Source: UBA6918 sp040754425 (lineage in GTDB: Bacteria > Pseudomonadota > Gammaproteobacteria > Burkholderiales > Thiobacillaceae). Taken from it: DNA of 64,000 nt. Below, one piece after another: positions 25,505 through 34,546 of this stretch (the first letter of the stretch is position 1; each line of letters begins with the position of its first letter). The translations under genes and the position numbers were made by a program. A model generated the notes under the pieces. It saw nothing but the letters and a program-made list of their open reading frames with translations. It ran no database searches and was not told the origin of the DNA. The stretch spans positions 12,564-76,563 of the forward strand of contig JBFMCR010000040.1 in assembly GCA_040754425.1 (NCBI GenBank). Direction: 5' to 3'.

Positions 25505-26382
25505 GAACCATCCTGCTCACAGGCGCGAGCGGCCAGGTGGGCTGGGAGCTAGAGCGCACGCTGGCAAGCCTTGGCCGCGTGGTCGCCCCCGGCCATGCCG
25601 AGTTCGATCTCGCCCGCCCGGAGACACTGGCCGCAGCCGTGCGCAGGATCAGGCCCGACCTCATCGTCAATCCCGCAGCCTACACCGCGGTGGACAAGGC
25701 CGAATCCGAGGAGGAACTGGCCTATGCCGTCAATGCCGAAGCGCCGCTGGCGCTGGCCAAGGAAGCGAGGCGCCTGGGCATCACGCTCGTGCATTACTCC
25801 ACCGACTACGTGTTCGACGGCGCCAAGCTCGATGCCTACACCGAGGAGGACGAGCCGCATCCGCTGGGCGTGTACGGTGCGAGCAAGCTTGCCGGCGAAG
25901 AACTGGTGGGCGCGAGCGGGGCGGATCATCTGATTTTGCGCACGAGTTGGGTGTATGCCGCGCGCGGCAGGAATTTCCTGCTCACCATGCAGCGGCTTGC
26001 ACGCGAACGCGACAAGCTCTCCGTGGTGGCCGACCAGTTCGGCGCGCCCACCTGGGCGCGCAGCATCGCCGAGGCCACCGCACAGATGCTGGCGCTGTGG
26101 CTTGCACCCGGCGCCACGGCGGAAGACCGCAAGCGTCTGTCCGGCGTGTACCACATGACATGCGGCGGCCGCACCAGTTGGCATGGATTTGCCGAGGCGA
26201 TTCTTGAAAACATGCAGGCGCGCGGGGAAAAAATTCCCGCACTGAAGGCGATTTCCACGGCGGAATACCCCACGCCTGCGCAACGCCCGGCCAACTCCGT
26301 GCTCTCGAATGAAAAGCTCGAACTGAGCTTCGGCATCCGCATGCCGGAATGGGATGCGGCACTGGCACTGTGTCTTGCCTGA
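25501..26382 (+). CDS. rfbD: dTDP-4-dehydrorhamnose reductase
   Basis: A 293-residue SDR enzyme, the last step to dTDP-L-rhamnose. NAD(P) motif GASGQVGWEL at residues 8-17, STDYVFDG and YGASKLAGE (Y-x3-K) are present. The ATG at 25501 overlaps the rfbC stop (ATGA), so the genes are coupled. An open frame starting further upstream is antisense or out-of-frame noise within rfbC. Confidence 0.95.
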   Translation: MRTILLTGASGQVGWELERTLASLGRVVAPGHAEFDLARPETLAAAVRRIRPDLIVNPAAYTAVDKAESEEELAYAVNAEAPLALAKEARRLGITLVHYSTDYVFDGAKLDAYTEEDEPHPLGVYGASKLAGEELVGASGADHLILRTSWVYAARGRNFLLTMQRLARERDKLSVVADQFGAPTWARSIAEATAQMLALWLAPGATAEDRKRLSGVYHMTCGGRTSWHGFAEAILENMQARGEKIPALKAISTAEYPTPAQRPANSVLSNEKLELSFGIRMPEWDAALALCLA

Positions 26383-26449
26383 CGCGCCGTTCGGGCCAGT
26401 CAGCTTGATCGAATCAGGCGAAAAAAGAGCAATCAAAGCGCCGGCGTGC

Positions 26450-26478
26450 TTGACCGAAACCCGCATACTGTCTAGAAT
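26450..26478 (+). promoter_or_regulatory. Sigma-70 promoter of tRNA-Asn
   Basis: TTGACC (26450-26455) and TAGAAT (26473-26478) are separated by 17 bases, a near-consensus promoter ending 14 bases before the tRNA. The -10 is followed by a GCGCGC discriminator typical of stringently controlled tRNA promoters. Confidence 0.85.
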
Positions 26479-26492
26479 GCGCGCTTTCCTGT

Positions 26493-26568
26493 TCCCCGAT
26501 AGCTCAGTCGGTAGAGCGACGGACTGTTAATCCGCAGGTCCCTGGTTCGAGCCCAGGTCGGGGAGCCA
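26493..26568 (+). tRNA. tRNA-Asn (anticodon GTT)
   Basis: A 76-base cloverleaf. Acceptor stem TCCCCGA pairs with TCGGGGA; D-arm AGCTCAGTCGGTAGAGC; anticodon loop CTGTTAA with anticodon GTT; T-arm GGTTCGAGCC. Discriminator G and CCA are encoded. It stands alone with its own promoter and terminator. Confidence 0.98.
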
Positions 26569-26577
26569 AGAAACACC

Positions 26578-26606
26578 AAGGCTTGCAGAAATGCAGGCCT
26601 TTTTTA
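26578..26606 (+). terminator. Terminator of tRNA-Asn
   Basis: The hairpin GGCTTGCA/TGCAGGCC with loop GAAA (one T-G wobble) is followed by six T residues, starting 10 bases after the tRNA CCA end. Confidence 0.9.
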
Positions 26607-26667
26607 TTTCTCAGCCACCGTAGCCAGATCGTAGCCAGCCACCAAACCACCCAGGCGTGACGCAGAT

Positions 26668-26693
26668 AAAGCCCGCACAGATGCGGGCTTTTT
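26668..26693. terminator. Bidirectional hairpin terminator at the end of the GGDEF gene
   Basis: GCCCGCA (26671-26677) and TGCGGGC (26682-26688) enclose CAGA. TTTTT follows on the plus strand and TTTAT on the minus strand. It probably terminates the minus-strand GGDEF gene and stops read-through from the tRNA side. Confidence 0.8.
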
Positions 26694-28324
26694 CATGGAT
26701 TCTGATTCATGTAAGGCTGGTATACGCGCGCGTGTTCCCGGCTCTCGTGCTTGGCGTAGTACATGGCGTAGTCGGCGTGGCGGGAGAGTTCGATTTCGTT
26801 GTCGCCGTGTTCGGGGAACATGGCGATGCCGATGCTTACGGCGACGGACAGAATCTTGTCGTCCATGACGATCGGCTGGCACAGGGCGTGGTGGATTTTG
26901 CCCGCCACCCGCAGCGCGGCCGCTTCGTTTTCCACATCCTTCAGCAGCACGGTGAACTCGTCGCCGCCGATGCGGCCTACCGAATCGGATTTGCGCACGC
27001 ATCCCTGCAGGCGCTTGGCGACGACCTGCAGCACGCGGTCTCCGGTTTCGTGCCCGTAGTTGTCGTTGATGGGCTTGAACCTGTCGAGGTCGAGGAACAT
27101 CACGGCAAGTTTCTGCCGGGCGCGCCGGGCGTGCAGGATGGCCTGCTTCATGCGGTCGGAGAACAGCATGCGATTGGGCAGGTCGGTCAGCGCATCGTAT
27201 TGCGCCATGTGGCGGATGCGGTCTTCGGCCTGCTTGCGCTCGGTGATGTCGCGCGCTGCGGCAAACAGGCCTATGACCTCGCCCGCGTCGTTGCGATAGG
27301 TGCTGGCGTTGAACAGCGCGTGTGTGACGTGGCCATCCCGGTGGCGCAGGGACAGCGGGTAGTCGGTGACGAAGCCCTCGGCAAAGGCTTTTCTGAACCA
27401 TTTGCGCGCACTGTCCTGGTCGGTGACATAGGCGGCGAAATCCGTGCCAATGAGTTTTTCGCGGCTGAGGCCGGTCGCTTTTTCGGTGGCATGGTTGACG
27501 TCGGTGATCCTGCCTTCCGGGCTGATGACCAGCAACGGATCGAGGTTGGCCTCGATCAGGCTGCGGGTGTAGCGCGATGCGGCGCGCAGGTCGCGTTCGT
27601 TCTTTTCCAGCGCATCCAGCATGCGGTTGAAGCTGTCGGCGAGGCGGTTGACTTCGTCATTGCCTTCGCCGACGTTCGCACGCACGCTGAAGTCTCCCTT
27701 CTGTACGCCGTCCGCAACCCTGGCCAGCGAGCCGAGGCGGGCCGCCAGCCGATTCGCGATGAGCGTGGCGGCCGCAAAAGCGAGCAGGGTGAACAGGACG
27801 GAAAACACGCCCAGGCGAACCATCACGCCGCGCATCTGGGCAATGATGCGATCGCGCCCGAACGCCACGCGCGCCCAGCCGATGTGGCGCTGTCCCGCCA
27901 TCACCGGCACGGCGACATCGACCATGGTCTCGGTGTTGATGAGGAAACGGCTTCTGGGCGGGGCGTGCTCGAGCGAACGACTGGTGGCGTCGGTCAGGAA
28001 CAGGCCGGTTTTCTCCTCGTCGCTGTGTGCCAGCACACGCCCGCTGCGGGAGAGGAGCATGGCATGGCGCAATTCCGGATAGGCGTCGAAGGCGTGGATG
28101 ACTTCCTGCATGCCCGCCACGTCATTGGCCAGCACCCAGGAGCGCGAGCTGACCGCAAGCGACTGCGCCAGGCCCAGTGCGGCATGGTTGCTTTCCTTGT
28201 GCAGCGACTCCCTTTCGATGTACGCCATGTAGCTGATGAAGGCGGCAATCAGCAGAAAGAAGCCGAGCACGAAGACGACGATGATCTGCCGCCGGAGCGA
28301 GCATTTTCGCGGGAAATCGAACAA
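26693..28324 (-). CDS. Membrane sensor diguanylate cyclase (HAMP-PAS-GGDEF)
   Basis: About 543 residues from the proposed TTG at 28324. TM1 is QIIVVFVLGFFLLIAAFISY, followed by a periplasmic sensor of about 130 residues, TM2 LFTLLAFAAATLIANRL, HAMP, a PAS domain ending in ITERKQAEDR, and a GGDEF domain with intact RIGGDEF and an RxxD product-inhibition site (RKSD) five residues before it. It should make c-di-GMP. Its TM1-sensor-TM2-HAMP module is strikingly like that of the divergently encoded hybrid kinase at 29553. The start is uncertain: the frame stays open to 28765, but residues before the TTG look non-coding and no good ribosome-binding site was found. Confidence 0.85.
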   Translation of the reverse strand: MFDFPRKCSLRRQIIVVFVLGFFLLIAAFISYMAYIERESLHKESNHAALGLAQSLAVSSRSWVLANDVAGMQEVIHAFDAYPELRHAMLLSRSGRVLAHSDEEKTGLFLTDATSRSLEHAPPRSRFLINTETMVDVAVPVMAGQRHIGWARVAFGRDRIIAQMRGVMVRLGVFSVLFTLLAFAAATLIANRLAARLGSLARVADGVQKGDFSVRANVGEGNDEVNRLADSFNRMLDALEKNERDLRAASRYTRSLIEANLDPLLVISPEGRITDVNHATEKATGLSREKLIGTDFAAYVTDQDSARKWFRKAFAEGFVTDYPLSLRHRDGHVTHALFNASTYRNDAGEVIGLFAAARDITERKQAEDRIRHMAQYDALTDLPNRMLFSDRMKQAILHARRARQKLAVMFLDLDRFKPINDNYGHETGDRVLQVVAKRLQGCVRKSDSVGRIGGDEFTVLLKDVENEAAALRVAGKIHHALCQPIVMDDKILSVAVSIGIAMFPEHGDNEIELSRHADYAMYYAKHESREHARVYQPYMNQNP

Positions 28325-28647
28325 GGACTTGATCTCGGACTCCTGGGCGGTTCGATATTTGCGGGCGCCTGTTCCCGGCGGCCGGCCTTGTCGATGCAGG
28401 GCCGGCAGGCTAAGGGCAAGGCGTGTGTTGTGGTGGTCTTGCTGACGGTTTTGGGAAATAAATCGGGCACAGAAGCGACTAGCGGTTTTCTGCGCGGCTA
28501 AACATATCCTTAATTTGGCTAAGCTAATAACATGGGGCTCAGGGTGAATTATCCGATATTTCTGCATGATTTCGGCGGAGGAAGCCGGTTTCCGGGTTGG
28601 CCGGCGGAGGGGTGCAGGTTTCCTGTGATGGGTTCTGGAGGAAGTGG
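28325..28647. other. Divergent intergenic region with likely promoters
   Basis: This 323-base gap separates the minus-strand GGDEF gene from the plus-strand PhnD-like gene. An AT-rich patch at about 28497-28565 (ATATCC, TTAATTTGG, CTAATAAC) is the best place for promoters in both directions. Long open frames cross it on both strands but have no family resemblance. Confidence 0.5.
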
Positions 28648-29556
28648 ATGAAAAGGCTGTTGCTTGGTTTCCTGGCCATTGTTCTGGCGGCGTGCGGACG
28701 CGGCAGCGAAGACGAGGCCGGTTTGCCCCGGTACGGTGCGCATGAAGCCGGGCAGGGCAGGACATACGTGTTCGCCATCCATCCGCTCCACAATCCGGTA
28801 CGGCTGTTCGAGATGTACGGGCCGCTCATCGACTATCTTAACCGCAATATCTCCGGCGCGACCTTCCGGCTGGAGGCTTCGCGCAATTACGAGGAGTTCG
28901 ACAGGAAGCTCTACGGGCGCAAGCCGGATTTTGCGCTGCCCAATCCCTACCAGACCTTGAATTCACTCCGGCATGGCTATCACGTCATTGCCAAAATGGG
29001 AGACGACGCGCGCTTTACCGGCATCATCCTGGTCAGGCGCGACAGCGGCATCCGCGAGGTGGCCGATCTCAAGGGCAAGAAGGTTTCCTATCCGGCGCGC
29101 ACGGCGCTGGCGGCCACCATGATGCCGCAGTACTTCCTGCATGCCCATGGCCTCGACGTCAACCGCGACATCGAGAACCTATACGTCGGTTCGCAGGAAT
29201 CCTCGATCATGAACGTGTATCTGGGCAACGTCGCGGCTGGCGCGACCTGGCTGCTGCCCTGGCTGGAGTTCCAGCGGGAGCAGACCGAGAAGGCGCGCGA
29301 ACTGGAGGTCAAGTGGGAAACCGAGCCGCTCATCAACAACGGCGTGGTGGCTCGGGACGACGTTCCGCCAGAGCTGGCCCGGCAGGTCGCGCACCTGCTC
29401 GACACCCTGCACACCACCGAGGAAGGCCGGGCCATGCTGGAACGCATGCAGCTTTCGCGGTTTGAGTTGGCGGACGACAGCAGCTATCGTGTGATCGAGG
29501 ATTTCCTGCGCAACTTCAGCGTAAACGTGCGTCCGCTGGACGTGGATGCCGAATGA
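28648..29556 (+). CDS. PhnD-like periplasmic binding lipoprotein
   Basis: A 302-residue lipoprotein. MKRLLLGFLAIVLAACGRG is a lipoprotein signal with lipobox LAAC. The body matches the phosphate/phosphite/phosphonate-binding PhnD superfamily: FAIHPLHNPVRLFEMYGPLIDYL, DFALPNPYQTL, ILVRRDSGIREVADLKGKKVSYPA, and NNGVVARDDVPPELA near the end. No ABC permease or ATPase gene is nearby. Instead the stop overlaps the start of a membrane hybrid kinase by 4 bases, so it is best read as a ligand sensor feeding that kinase. The ATG at 28648 is chosen for the GGAGGAAG 5' of it and the signal peptide; the ligand is unknown. Confidence 0.87.
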   Translation: MKRLLLGFLAIVLAACGRGSEDEAGLPRYGAHEAGQGRTYVFAIHPLHNPVRLFEMYGPLIDYLNRNISGATFRLEASRNYEEFDRKLYGRKPDFALPNPYQTLNSLRHGYHVIAKMGDDARFTGIILVRRDSGIREVADLKGKKVSYPARTALAATMMPQYFLHAHGLDVNRDIENLYVGSQESSIMNVYLGNVAAGATWLLPWLEFQREQTEKARELEVKWETEPLINNGVVARDDVPPELARQVAHLLDTLHTTEEGRAMLERMQLSRFELADDSSYRVIEDFLRNFSVNVRPLDVDAE

Positions 29557-31094
29557 AAAGATCTATCCTCCCGCTCTGGGAAAGAGGCTCATTCAAGCGG
29601 CAGATCATCGTCGCCTTCGTTCTCGGCTTCCTGCTGCTGATCACGGCGTTCATCGGCTACATGGTGCGCAGCGAGAGCCGGAACCTTTACCAGGAGAGCG
29701 ACAGCGCGGCGCTCGGTCTCGCCCGGTCGCTTGCGGTCAGTTCGCGCTCCTGGGTGCTGGCCAATGACGTGGCGGGGCTGCAGGAAGTCATTCGTTCCTT
29801 CGACGCCTATCCGGAACTGCGCTATGCCATGGTCGTCTCGCAGGACGGCCGGGTGCTGGCGCACAGCGATCCGGAAAAGGCCGGCCTGTTCCTGACCGAT
29901 GCCGCCAGCCGCTCGCTGGTGCAGGGGCCGGCGGAAAACCGCTTTCTGGCGGACACGAAAGACACCATCGACATTGCCGTGCCGATCCGGGTGGAACGGC
30001 AGCATGTCGGCTGGGCCCGTGTGGCGCTTGGGCGCGAGCGCATCGTCGCCGACATGCAGGCGACGGTGCTGCGCGGCATCGCCTTCGTGCTGCTGGCCAG
30101 CACCCTGGCGTTTTTGGCCGCGCTGGTCATCGCCCATCGGCTGGGCTCGCGCATCGGCTCCCTGGTACGCGTGGCGGAGGGCGTGCGTGCCGGAAATTTC
30201 GCCGAGCGTGCCGCAGTGTCCGAACGCAGGGACGAAATCACCCGCCTGGCCGACAGTTTCAACCGCATGCTGGACACACTGTCGGAAAACGAGAATGCGC
30301 TGCGCGCCGCCTCGCAGGAGGTGACGGAACTCAGCCGGCGCAACCGCATGATCCTGGATTCGGCAGGCGAGGGCATTTACGGCCTGGACAGCGAAGGCAT
30401 CTGCACCTTTGCCAATCCCGCCACTGCGCAAATGCTCGGCTACCGCAGCGAGGAACTGGTCGGGCGCAACTCGCATGCGCTTTTCCACCATACCTGGCCG
30501 GACGGGCAGCCCTATCCGCAGGACGAATGCCCGGTGCAGAAGGCGCACAAGGACGGCATCACGCACCGCGGCACGGACCTTTACTGGCGCAAGGATGGCA
30601 GCAGCTTCGAGGTCGAATACGTCAGCACGCCGATACTGGAAGGCGGCAAGCCGGTGGGCGCCGTGGTGGTGTTCCGCGACATATCCGAACTGAAACGCAC
30701 GGAAATGGCCTTGCGCGCAAGCGAGCGGTTTCTCAACAGCGTGGTCGAGCACATTCCCGCCATGCTGTTCATCAAGGAAGCGGAAAACCTCAGCTTCGTC
30801 AGGCTCAACAAGGCGGGGGAGGCGCTGCTCGGCTATTCCGAGGCCGAACTGATCGGCAAGAGTGACTTCGATTTCTTCCCCGTGAAGGAGGCGGAGCATA
30901 TCATCGCCAATGACAGGGAGATCATCCGGAGCGGCAAACTGGCCGACATCCCGGAAGAGCGGATCACGACGAAGAAGCTCGGCCTGCGCTACCTGCACAC
31001 GAAGAAAATTCCCATCTATGCGGAAGACGGCAAGCCGCTCTACCTGCTGGGGATATCGGAGGACATCACCGAGCGCAAGCTGGCGGACGAATAA
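29553..31094 (+). CDS. Hybrid histidine kinase, N-terminal part (sensor-HAMP-PAS-PAS)
   Basis: These 513 residues are the input half of a kinase. TM1 is QIIVAFVLGFLLLITAFIGY. A periplasmic sensor follows, near-identical in pattern to that of the GGDEF protein at 26693, then TM2 around residues 175-197, HAMP, and two PAS domains (about 262-380 and 395-505). The frame ends at TAA 31092-31094 right after ITERKLADE, where related proteins continue with ELRRSQ. The next codons continue in the same frame without gap into the kinase domain. A single change of GAA to TAA therefore explains the break. As it stands, this part has no transmitter domain. Confidence 0.85.
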   Translation: MKRSILPLWERGSFKRQIIVAFVLGFLLLITAFIGYMVRSESRNLYQESDSAALGLARSLAVSSRSWVLANDVAGLQEVIRSFDAYPELRYAMVVSQDGRVLAHSDPEKAGLFLTDAASRSLVQGPAENRFLADTKDTIDIAVPIRVERQHVGWARVALGRERIVADMQATVLRGIAFVLLASTLAFLAALVIAHRLGSRIGSLVRVAEGVRAGNFAERAAVSERRDEITRLADSFNRMLDTLSENENALRAASQEVTELSRRNRMILDSAGEGIYGLDSEGICTFANPATAQMLGYRSEELVGRNSHALFHHTWPDGQPYPQDECPVQKAHKDGITHRGTDLYWRKDGSSFEVEYVSTPILEGGKPVGAVVVFRDISELKRTEMALRASERFLNSVVEHIPAMLFIKEAENLSFVRLNKAGEALLGYSEAELIGKSDFDFFPVKEAEHIIANDREIIRSGKLADIPEERITTKKLGLRYLHTKKIPIYAEDGKPLYLLGISEDITERKLADE

Positions 31095-31175
31095 CTTAGG
31101 CGCAGCCAGAAGAGCCTGGCCGATGCCCAGCGCATCGCGCATCTGGGCAACTGGGAGCTGGACCTGACAAACAAC

Positions 31176-32948
31176 GTGCTATTCTGGTCGGACGAGATTT
31201 ACCGCATTTTCGAGCTCGATCCGGAACGGTTCAGCCCTTCCTACGAAGCCTTCCTGGACGCGATACACCCGGACGACCGCGAAACGGTCGATCACGCCTA
31301 TACAGAGTCGGTCAAGAACAGACAGCCCTATGACATCGAACACCGCCTGCTGATGAAGGACGGGCGCATCAAGTACGTCAACGAGAAGTGCGAGACCTAC
31401 TACGATGCCGACGGCACGCCGCTGCGTTCGGTCGGCACGGTGCACGACATCACCGAGCGCAAGCTGGCGGAAGAAGAACTGCGGCGCTACAAGGACCACC
31501 TCGAAGAGGAGGTGCAGCAGCGCACCGCCGACCTGGTACTGGCGCGTAACGCCGCGCAGGCGGCGAACCAGGCCAAGAGCGTGTTCCTCGCCAACATGAG
31601 CCACGAGCTGCGCACGCCCTTGAACGCCATCCTCGGCTTTTCCAACCTGATGCGCAAGGATCCGGGACTGTCGGACGGCCAGCGCCAGAACCTCGACATC
31701 ATCAACCGCAGCGGCGAGCACCTGCTGACCCTGATCAACGACGTGCTGGACATGGCCAAGATCGAGGCCGGGCGGGTGCAGTTGGAAGAGGCGCCGTTCG
31801 ACATCGGCAGCATGGTGCGTAACGTCACCGACATGATGCAGATCCGGGCCAGTGAAAAAGGCCTGCGCCTGTTGGTGGATCAGTCGTCGAAATTTCCGCG
31901 CTATCTCGTCGGCGACGAAGCCCGCCTGCGCCAGGTGCTGATCAATCTGCTCGGCAATGCCATCAAGTTCACCGAGCAGGGCGGGGTGACCGTGCGCCTG
32001 GGCGCCAGGCGTGACCGGCAGCCACGCTTGCTGGTCGAGGTGGAGGACTCCGGCCCGGGCATCGCCCCGGAAGATCAGAAGCGGATTTTCGAGCCCTTCG
32101 TGCAACTGGGCGAGCAGGGCATCAACAGGGGGACCGGCCTGGGCCTGACCATCGCCCGCCAGTTCGTGCAGCTCATGGGCGGCAGCCTCAGCCTGGAGAG
32201 CACGCTCGGCAAGGGCTCGATTTTCCGGGTCGAACTGCCGCTCAAGGAGGCCGCCGAATCCGATATCGCCAGGTCGTCCGGCATCACGCACAACGGCGAA
32301 ATCCTGGGCCTGGCGCCGGGCCAGCCGGAATACCGCATTCTCGTCGTCGAGGATCAGCGCGACAACCAGCTCCTGCTTGCCAGGCTGATGGAAACGGCGG
32401 GGTTCCGCTGCAGGATTGCCGAGAACGGCAGCCAGGCCGTGCAGATGTTCCGGGAATGGCAGCCGCATTTCATTTGGATGGACCGGCGCATGCCGGTGAT
32501 GGACGGCCTGGAGGCGACCCGGCAGATCCGGAACCTGCCCGGTGGCAAGGACGTCAAGATCGTCGCCGTCACCGCTTCCGCCTTCCAGGAACAGCGTGCC
32601 GAAATGCTGGCTGCGGGCATGGATGACTTCGTGCGCAAGCCCTACCGCGCCAGCGAAATCTACGACTGTCTGATGAAGCACCTGGGCGTGCGCTACCTCT
32701 ACGAAGGCGCCGTCGCGCAGGAGGCGGAGGCGGCGGAACTGACGCCGGCCGCGCTCGCCGCCCTGCCGCAGGATTTGCGCGGGGAATTGCAGGCCGCGCT
32801 CGAGAGCCTGGAAAGCGGACGCATCGCGGCTGCCCTGCAAAAGGTGGGGGTTCACGACGACGCGCTGCAAAAGACGCTGGCGCGCCTGATTGAAAACTTC
32901 GACTACCCTGCGATACTGAAAGCCTTGCAAGAGAGCCAACATGCCTGA
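31176..32948 (+). CDS. Hybrid histidine kinase, C-terminal part (PAS-HisKA-HATPase-REC)
   Basis: The in-frame continuation of the gene at 29553; coding sequence in fact resumes at 31095. This part has a third PAS domain (FWSDEIYRIFELD), the HisKA H-box NMSHELRTPLNAILGFSNL, the HATPase N-box LLGNAIKFTEQGG with GTGLGLTIARQFVQLMGG, and a receiver domain with phosphoacceptor Asp in WMDRRMPVMDG and Lys in VRKPYRA. A GTG at 31176 could start it but has no clear ribosome-binding site. With the upstream part it would be one 1131-residue kinase. Its last codons overlap the HD-GYP regulator by 8 bases, so the partner is clear. Confidence 0.85.
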   Translation: MLFWSDEIYRIFELDPERFSPSYEAFLDAIHPDDRETVDHAYTESVKNRQPYDIEHRLLMKDGRIKYVNEKCETYYDADGTPLRSVGTVHDITERKLAEEELRRYKDHLEEEVQQRTADLVLARNAAQAANQAKSVFLANMSHELRTPLNAILGFSNLMRKDPGLSDGQRQNLDIINRSGEHLLTLINDVLDMAKIEAGRVQLEEAPFDIGSMVRNVTDMMQIRASEKGLRLLVDQSSKFPRYLVGDEARLRQVLINLLGNAIKFTEQGGVTVRLGARRDRQPRLLVEVEDSGPGIAPEDQKRIFEPFVQLGEQGINRGTGLGLTIARQFVQLMGGSLSLESTLGKGSIFRVELPLKEAAESDIARSSGITHNGEILGLAPGQPEYRILVVEDQRDNQLLLARLMETAGFRCRIAENGSQAVQMFREWQPHFIWMDRRMPVMDGLEATRQIRNLPGGKDVKIVAVTASAFQEQRAEMLAAGMDDFVRKPYRASEIYDCLMKHLGVRYLYEGAVAQEAEAAELTPAALAALPQDLRGELQAALESLESGRIAAALQKVGVHDDALQKTLARLIENFDYPAILKALQESQHA

Positions 32949-33945
32949 TCTGGGAAAAATTCTCGCGGTAGACGACACCCCGGCTTCGCTGAGGCTGCTC
33001 ACCGACATACTGAAATCCGAAGGCTACGACGTGCGCTCCGCCATCAACGGCGAACTGGCATTGCGCTCGGCCAGGGCGAACCCGCCGGAACTGGTGCTGC
33101 TGGACATCCGCATGCCGGAGATGGACGGTTTCGAGGTCTGCCGGCAACTCAAGGCACGGCCCGAAACCGCCAAGGTGCCGGTGATTTTCGTCAGCGCCCT
33201 CACCGACACCGACGAAAAGGTGAAGGGCTTCGAGCTGGGCGCGGTCGATTTCGTCACCAAGCCCTACCAGCGCGAGGAACTGCTGGCACGGGTGCGCACC
33301 CACCTGGAAGTGGACCGCCTGCGCAACCGGCTCGAAGACTTGGTCGAGGAGCGCACCCGCAGCCTGCGCAAGGCCCTGCTCGACATCATCTCCGCAATGA
33401 GCGCCACGGTCGAACTGCGCGATCCCTACACCGCCGGCCACCAGCGCCGCGTCGCACATCTGGCCAGCGCGATCGCACGCGAGATGAAAATGCCCGAGGG
33501 ACAGATCGAGGGACTCAACCTGGCCTGTCTGGTGCACGATTTCGGCAAGATCAAGGTGCCGGCCGAAATCCTGACCAAGCCGGGCACGCTCGACGACCTC
33601 GAATTCAGCCTCATCAAGCAGCACTGCCAGATCGGCTACGAAATCCTCAAGCCCATCGACTTTCCCTGGCCGATCGCGCAGACCGTGTACCAGCACCACG
33701 AGCGGCTCGATGGTTCGGGCTATCCACGGGGCCTGAAGGACGGCGAAATCCTGCTCGAAGCCAGGGTGCTGGGCGTGGCCGACGTGGTGGAGGCCATGGC
33801 TTCGCACCGGCCTTATCGTGCCGCGCTCGGGGTGGAGACGGCGCTGGAGGAAATCAGCCGACATCGCGGCGTACGCTTTGATGCCGCGGTGGTGGATGCG
33901 TGCGTGAAACTGTTCCGCGAACAGGGCTACAGTCTGCCCTTGTGA
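32941..33945 (+). CDS. Response regulator with HD-GYP c-di-GMP phosphodiesterase domain
   Basis: A 334-residue RpfG-like protein. The receiver domain (residues 5-125) has the acidic pair in AVDDTP, the phosphoacceptor in LLDIRMPEMDGF and Lys in VTKPYQ. A short coiled linker follows, then an HD-GYP domain with AGHQRRVAHLA, LVHDFGKIKVP and HHERLDGSGYPRGL. HD-GYP domains hydrolyse c-di-GMP. Overlapping the hybrid kinase gene, it is the expected output of that phosphorelay, opposite in effect to the divergently encoded diguanylate cyclase. Confidence 0.92.
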   Translation: MPDLGKILAVDDTPASLRLLTDILKSEGYDVRSAINGELALRSARANPPELVLLDIRMPEMDGFEVCRQLKARPETAKVPVIFVSALTDTDEKVKGFELGAVDFVTKPYQREELLARVRTHLEVDRLRNRLEDLVEERTRSLRKALLDIISAMSATVELRDPYTAGHQRRVAHLASAIAREMKMPEGQIEGLNLACLVHDFGKIKVPAEILTKPGTLDDLEFSLIKQHCQIGYEILKPIDFPWPIAQTVYQHHERLDGSGYPRGLKDGEILLEARVLGVADVVEAMASHRPYRAALGVETALEEISRHRGVRFDAAVVDACVKLFREQGYSLPL

Positions 33946-33987
33946 TTCCTTGACCATGCGGGCAGGCGAAGCCCGAAGGAGGGCGCC

Positions 33988-34536
33988 ATGAAATACATGT
34001 TGTTGACGGGTATGGCCTTGCTGCTGTGGGCCTGCGACACGCCGCACAGCTACGGGCCGCACACGCCGTATTACCGTTTTCCGCCGGGCGTGCGCCTGGC
34101 GCTGAACCAGCCCCTGGAAATCCCGGCGAACTGGGCGACGGCAAGGCTGCAGCACGGCAGGCCAGTGCCGTTCGGCCACGTGCAGGAGCAGGAGCCGCAC
34201 TGCATTTTCGAGATCGACACGGTACGTGCCGTGCCGCAGCGGGTCGAGGCGGATGTCTTCGCCGTGACCTCGGTGCGGCGGAGCGTGAGCGAACTGGCGG
34301 GCGGGGCGGGATTTTTCGTGCGCAGCGCGCTGGCCGACGACGATGCGCCCGCGCCGATCTACTTCAAGACCACGTTCATGCTGCGCTCGGAAAAGCAGCC
34401 CGGCGTGCTGCGCATGGTCTGCCAGGCAGGACCGTATTCGGACGATATTGCCAGACATCGCCACCTCACGGTGGCGGAAATTCGTGAGGCGCTTGGGCGG
34501 ATGTTCACGCTGGAACTGCCCGACGGCGGCGCATGA
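33988..34536 (+). CDS. Hypothetical lipoprotein
   Basis: A 182-residue protein with a short lipoprotein signal, MKYMLLTGMALLLWAC (lipobox LWAC), followed by a Pro/Tyr-rich start (PHSYGPHTPYYRFPPG) and a mostly beta-looking body with two cysteines (HCIFEID and MVCQAG). I do not recognise a family. GAAGGAG lies 7-13 bases before the ATG. It follows the HD-GYP gene by 42 bases, probably in the same transcript, and is convergent with the type I secretion genes. Confidence 0.7.
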   Translation: MKYMLLTGMALLLWACDTPHSYGPHTPYYRFPPGVRLALNQPLEIPANWATARLQHGRPVPFGHVQEQEPHCIFEIDTVRAVPQRVEADVFAVTSVRRSVSELAGGAGFFVRSALADDDAPAPIYFKTTFMLRSEKQPGVLRMVCQAGPYSDDIARHRHLTVAEIREALGRMFTLELPDGGA

Positions 34537-34546
34537 GCATGTCGGC

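Noticed and set aside
26569..26693. Integration site of a genomic island at tRNA-Asn
   Set aside because: No integrase gene and no repeated tRNA 3' end were found in the window; only two terminators follow the tRNA.
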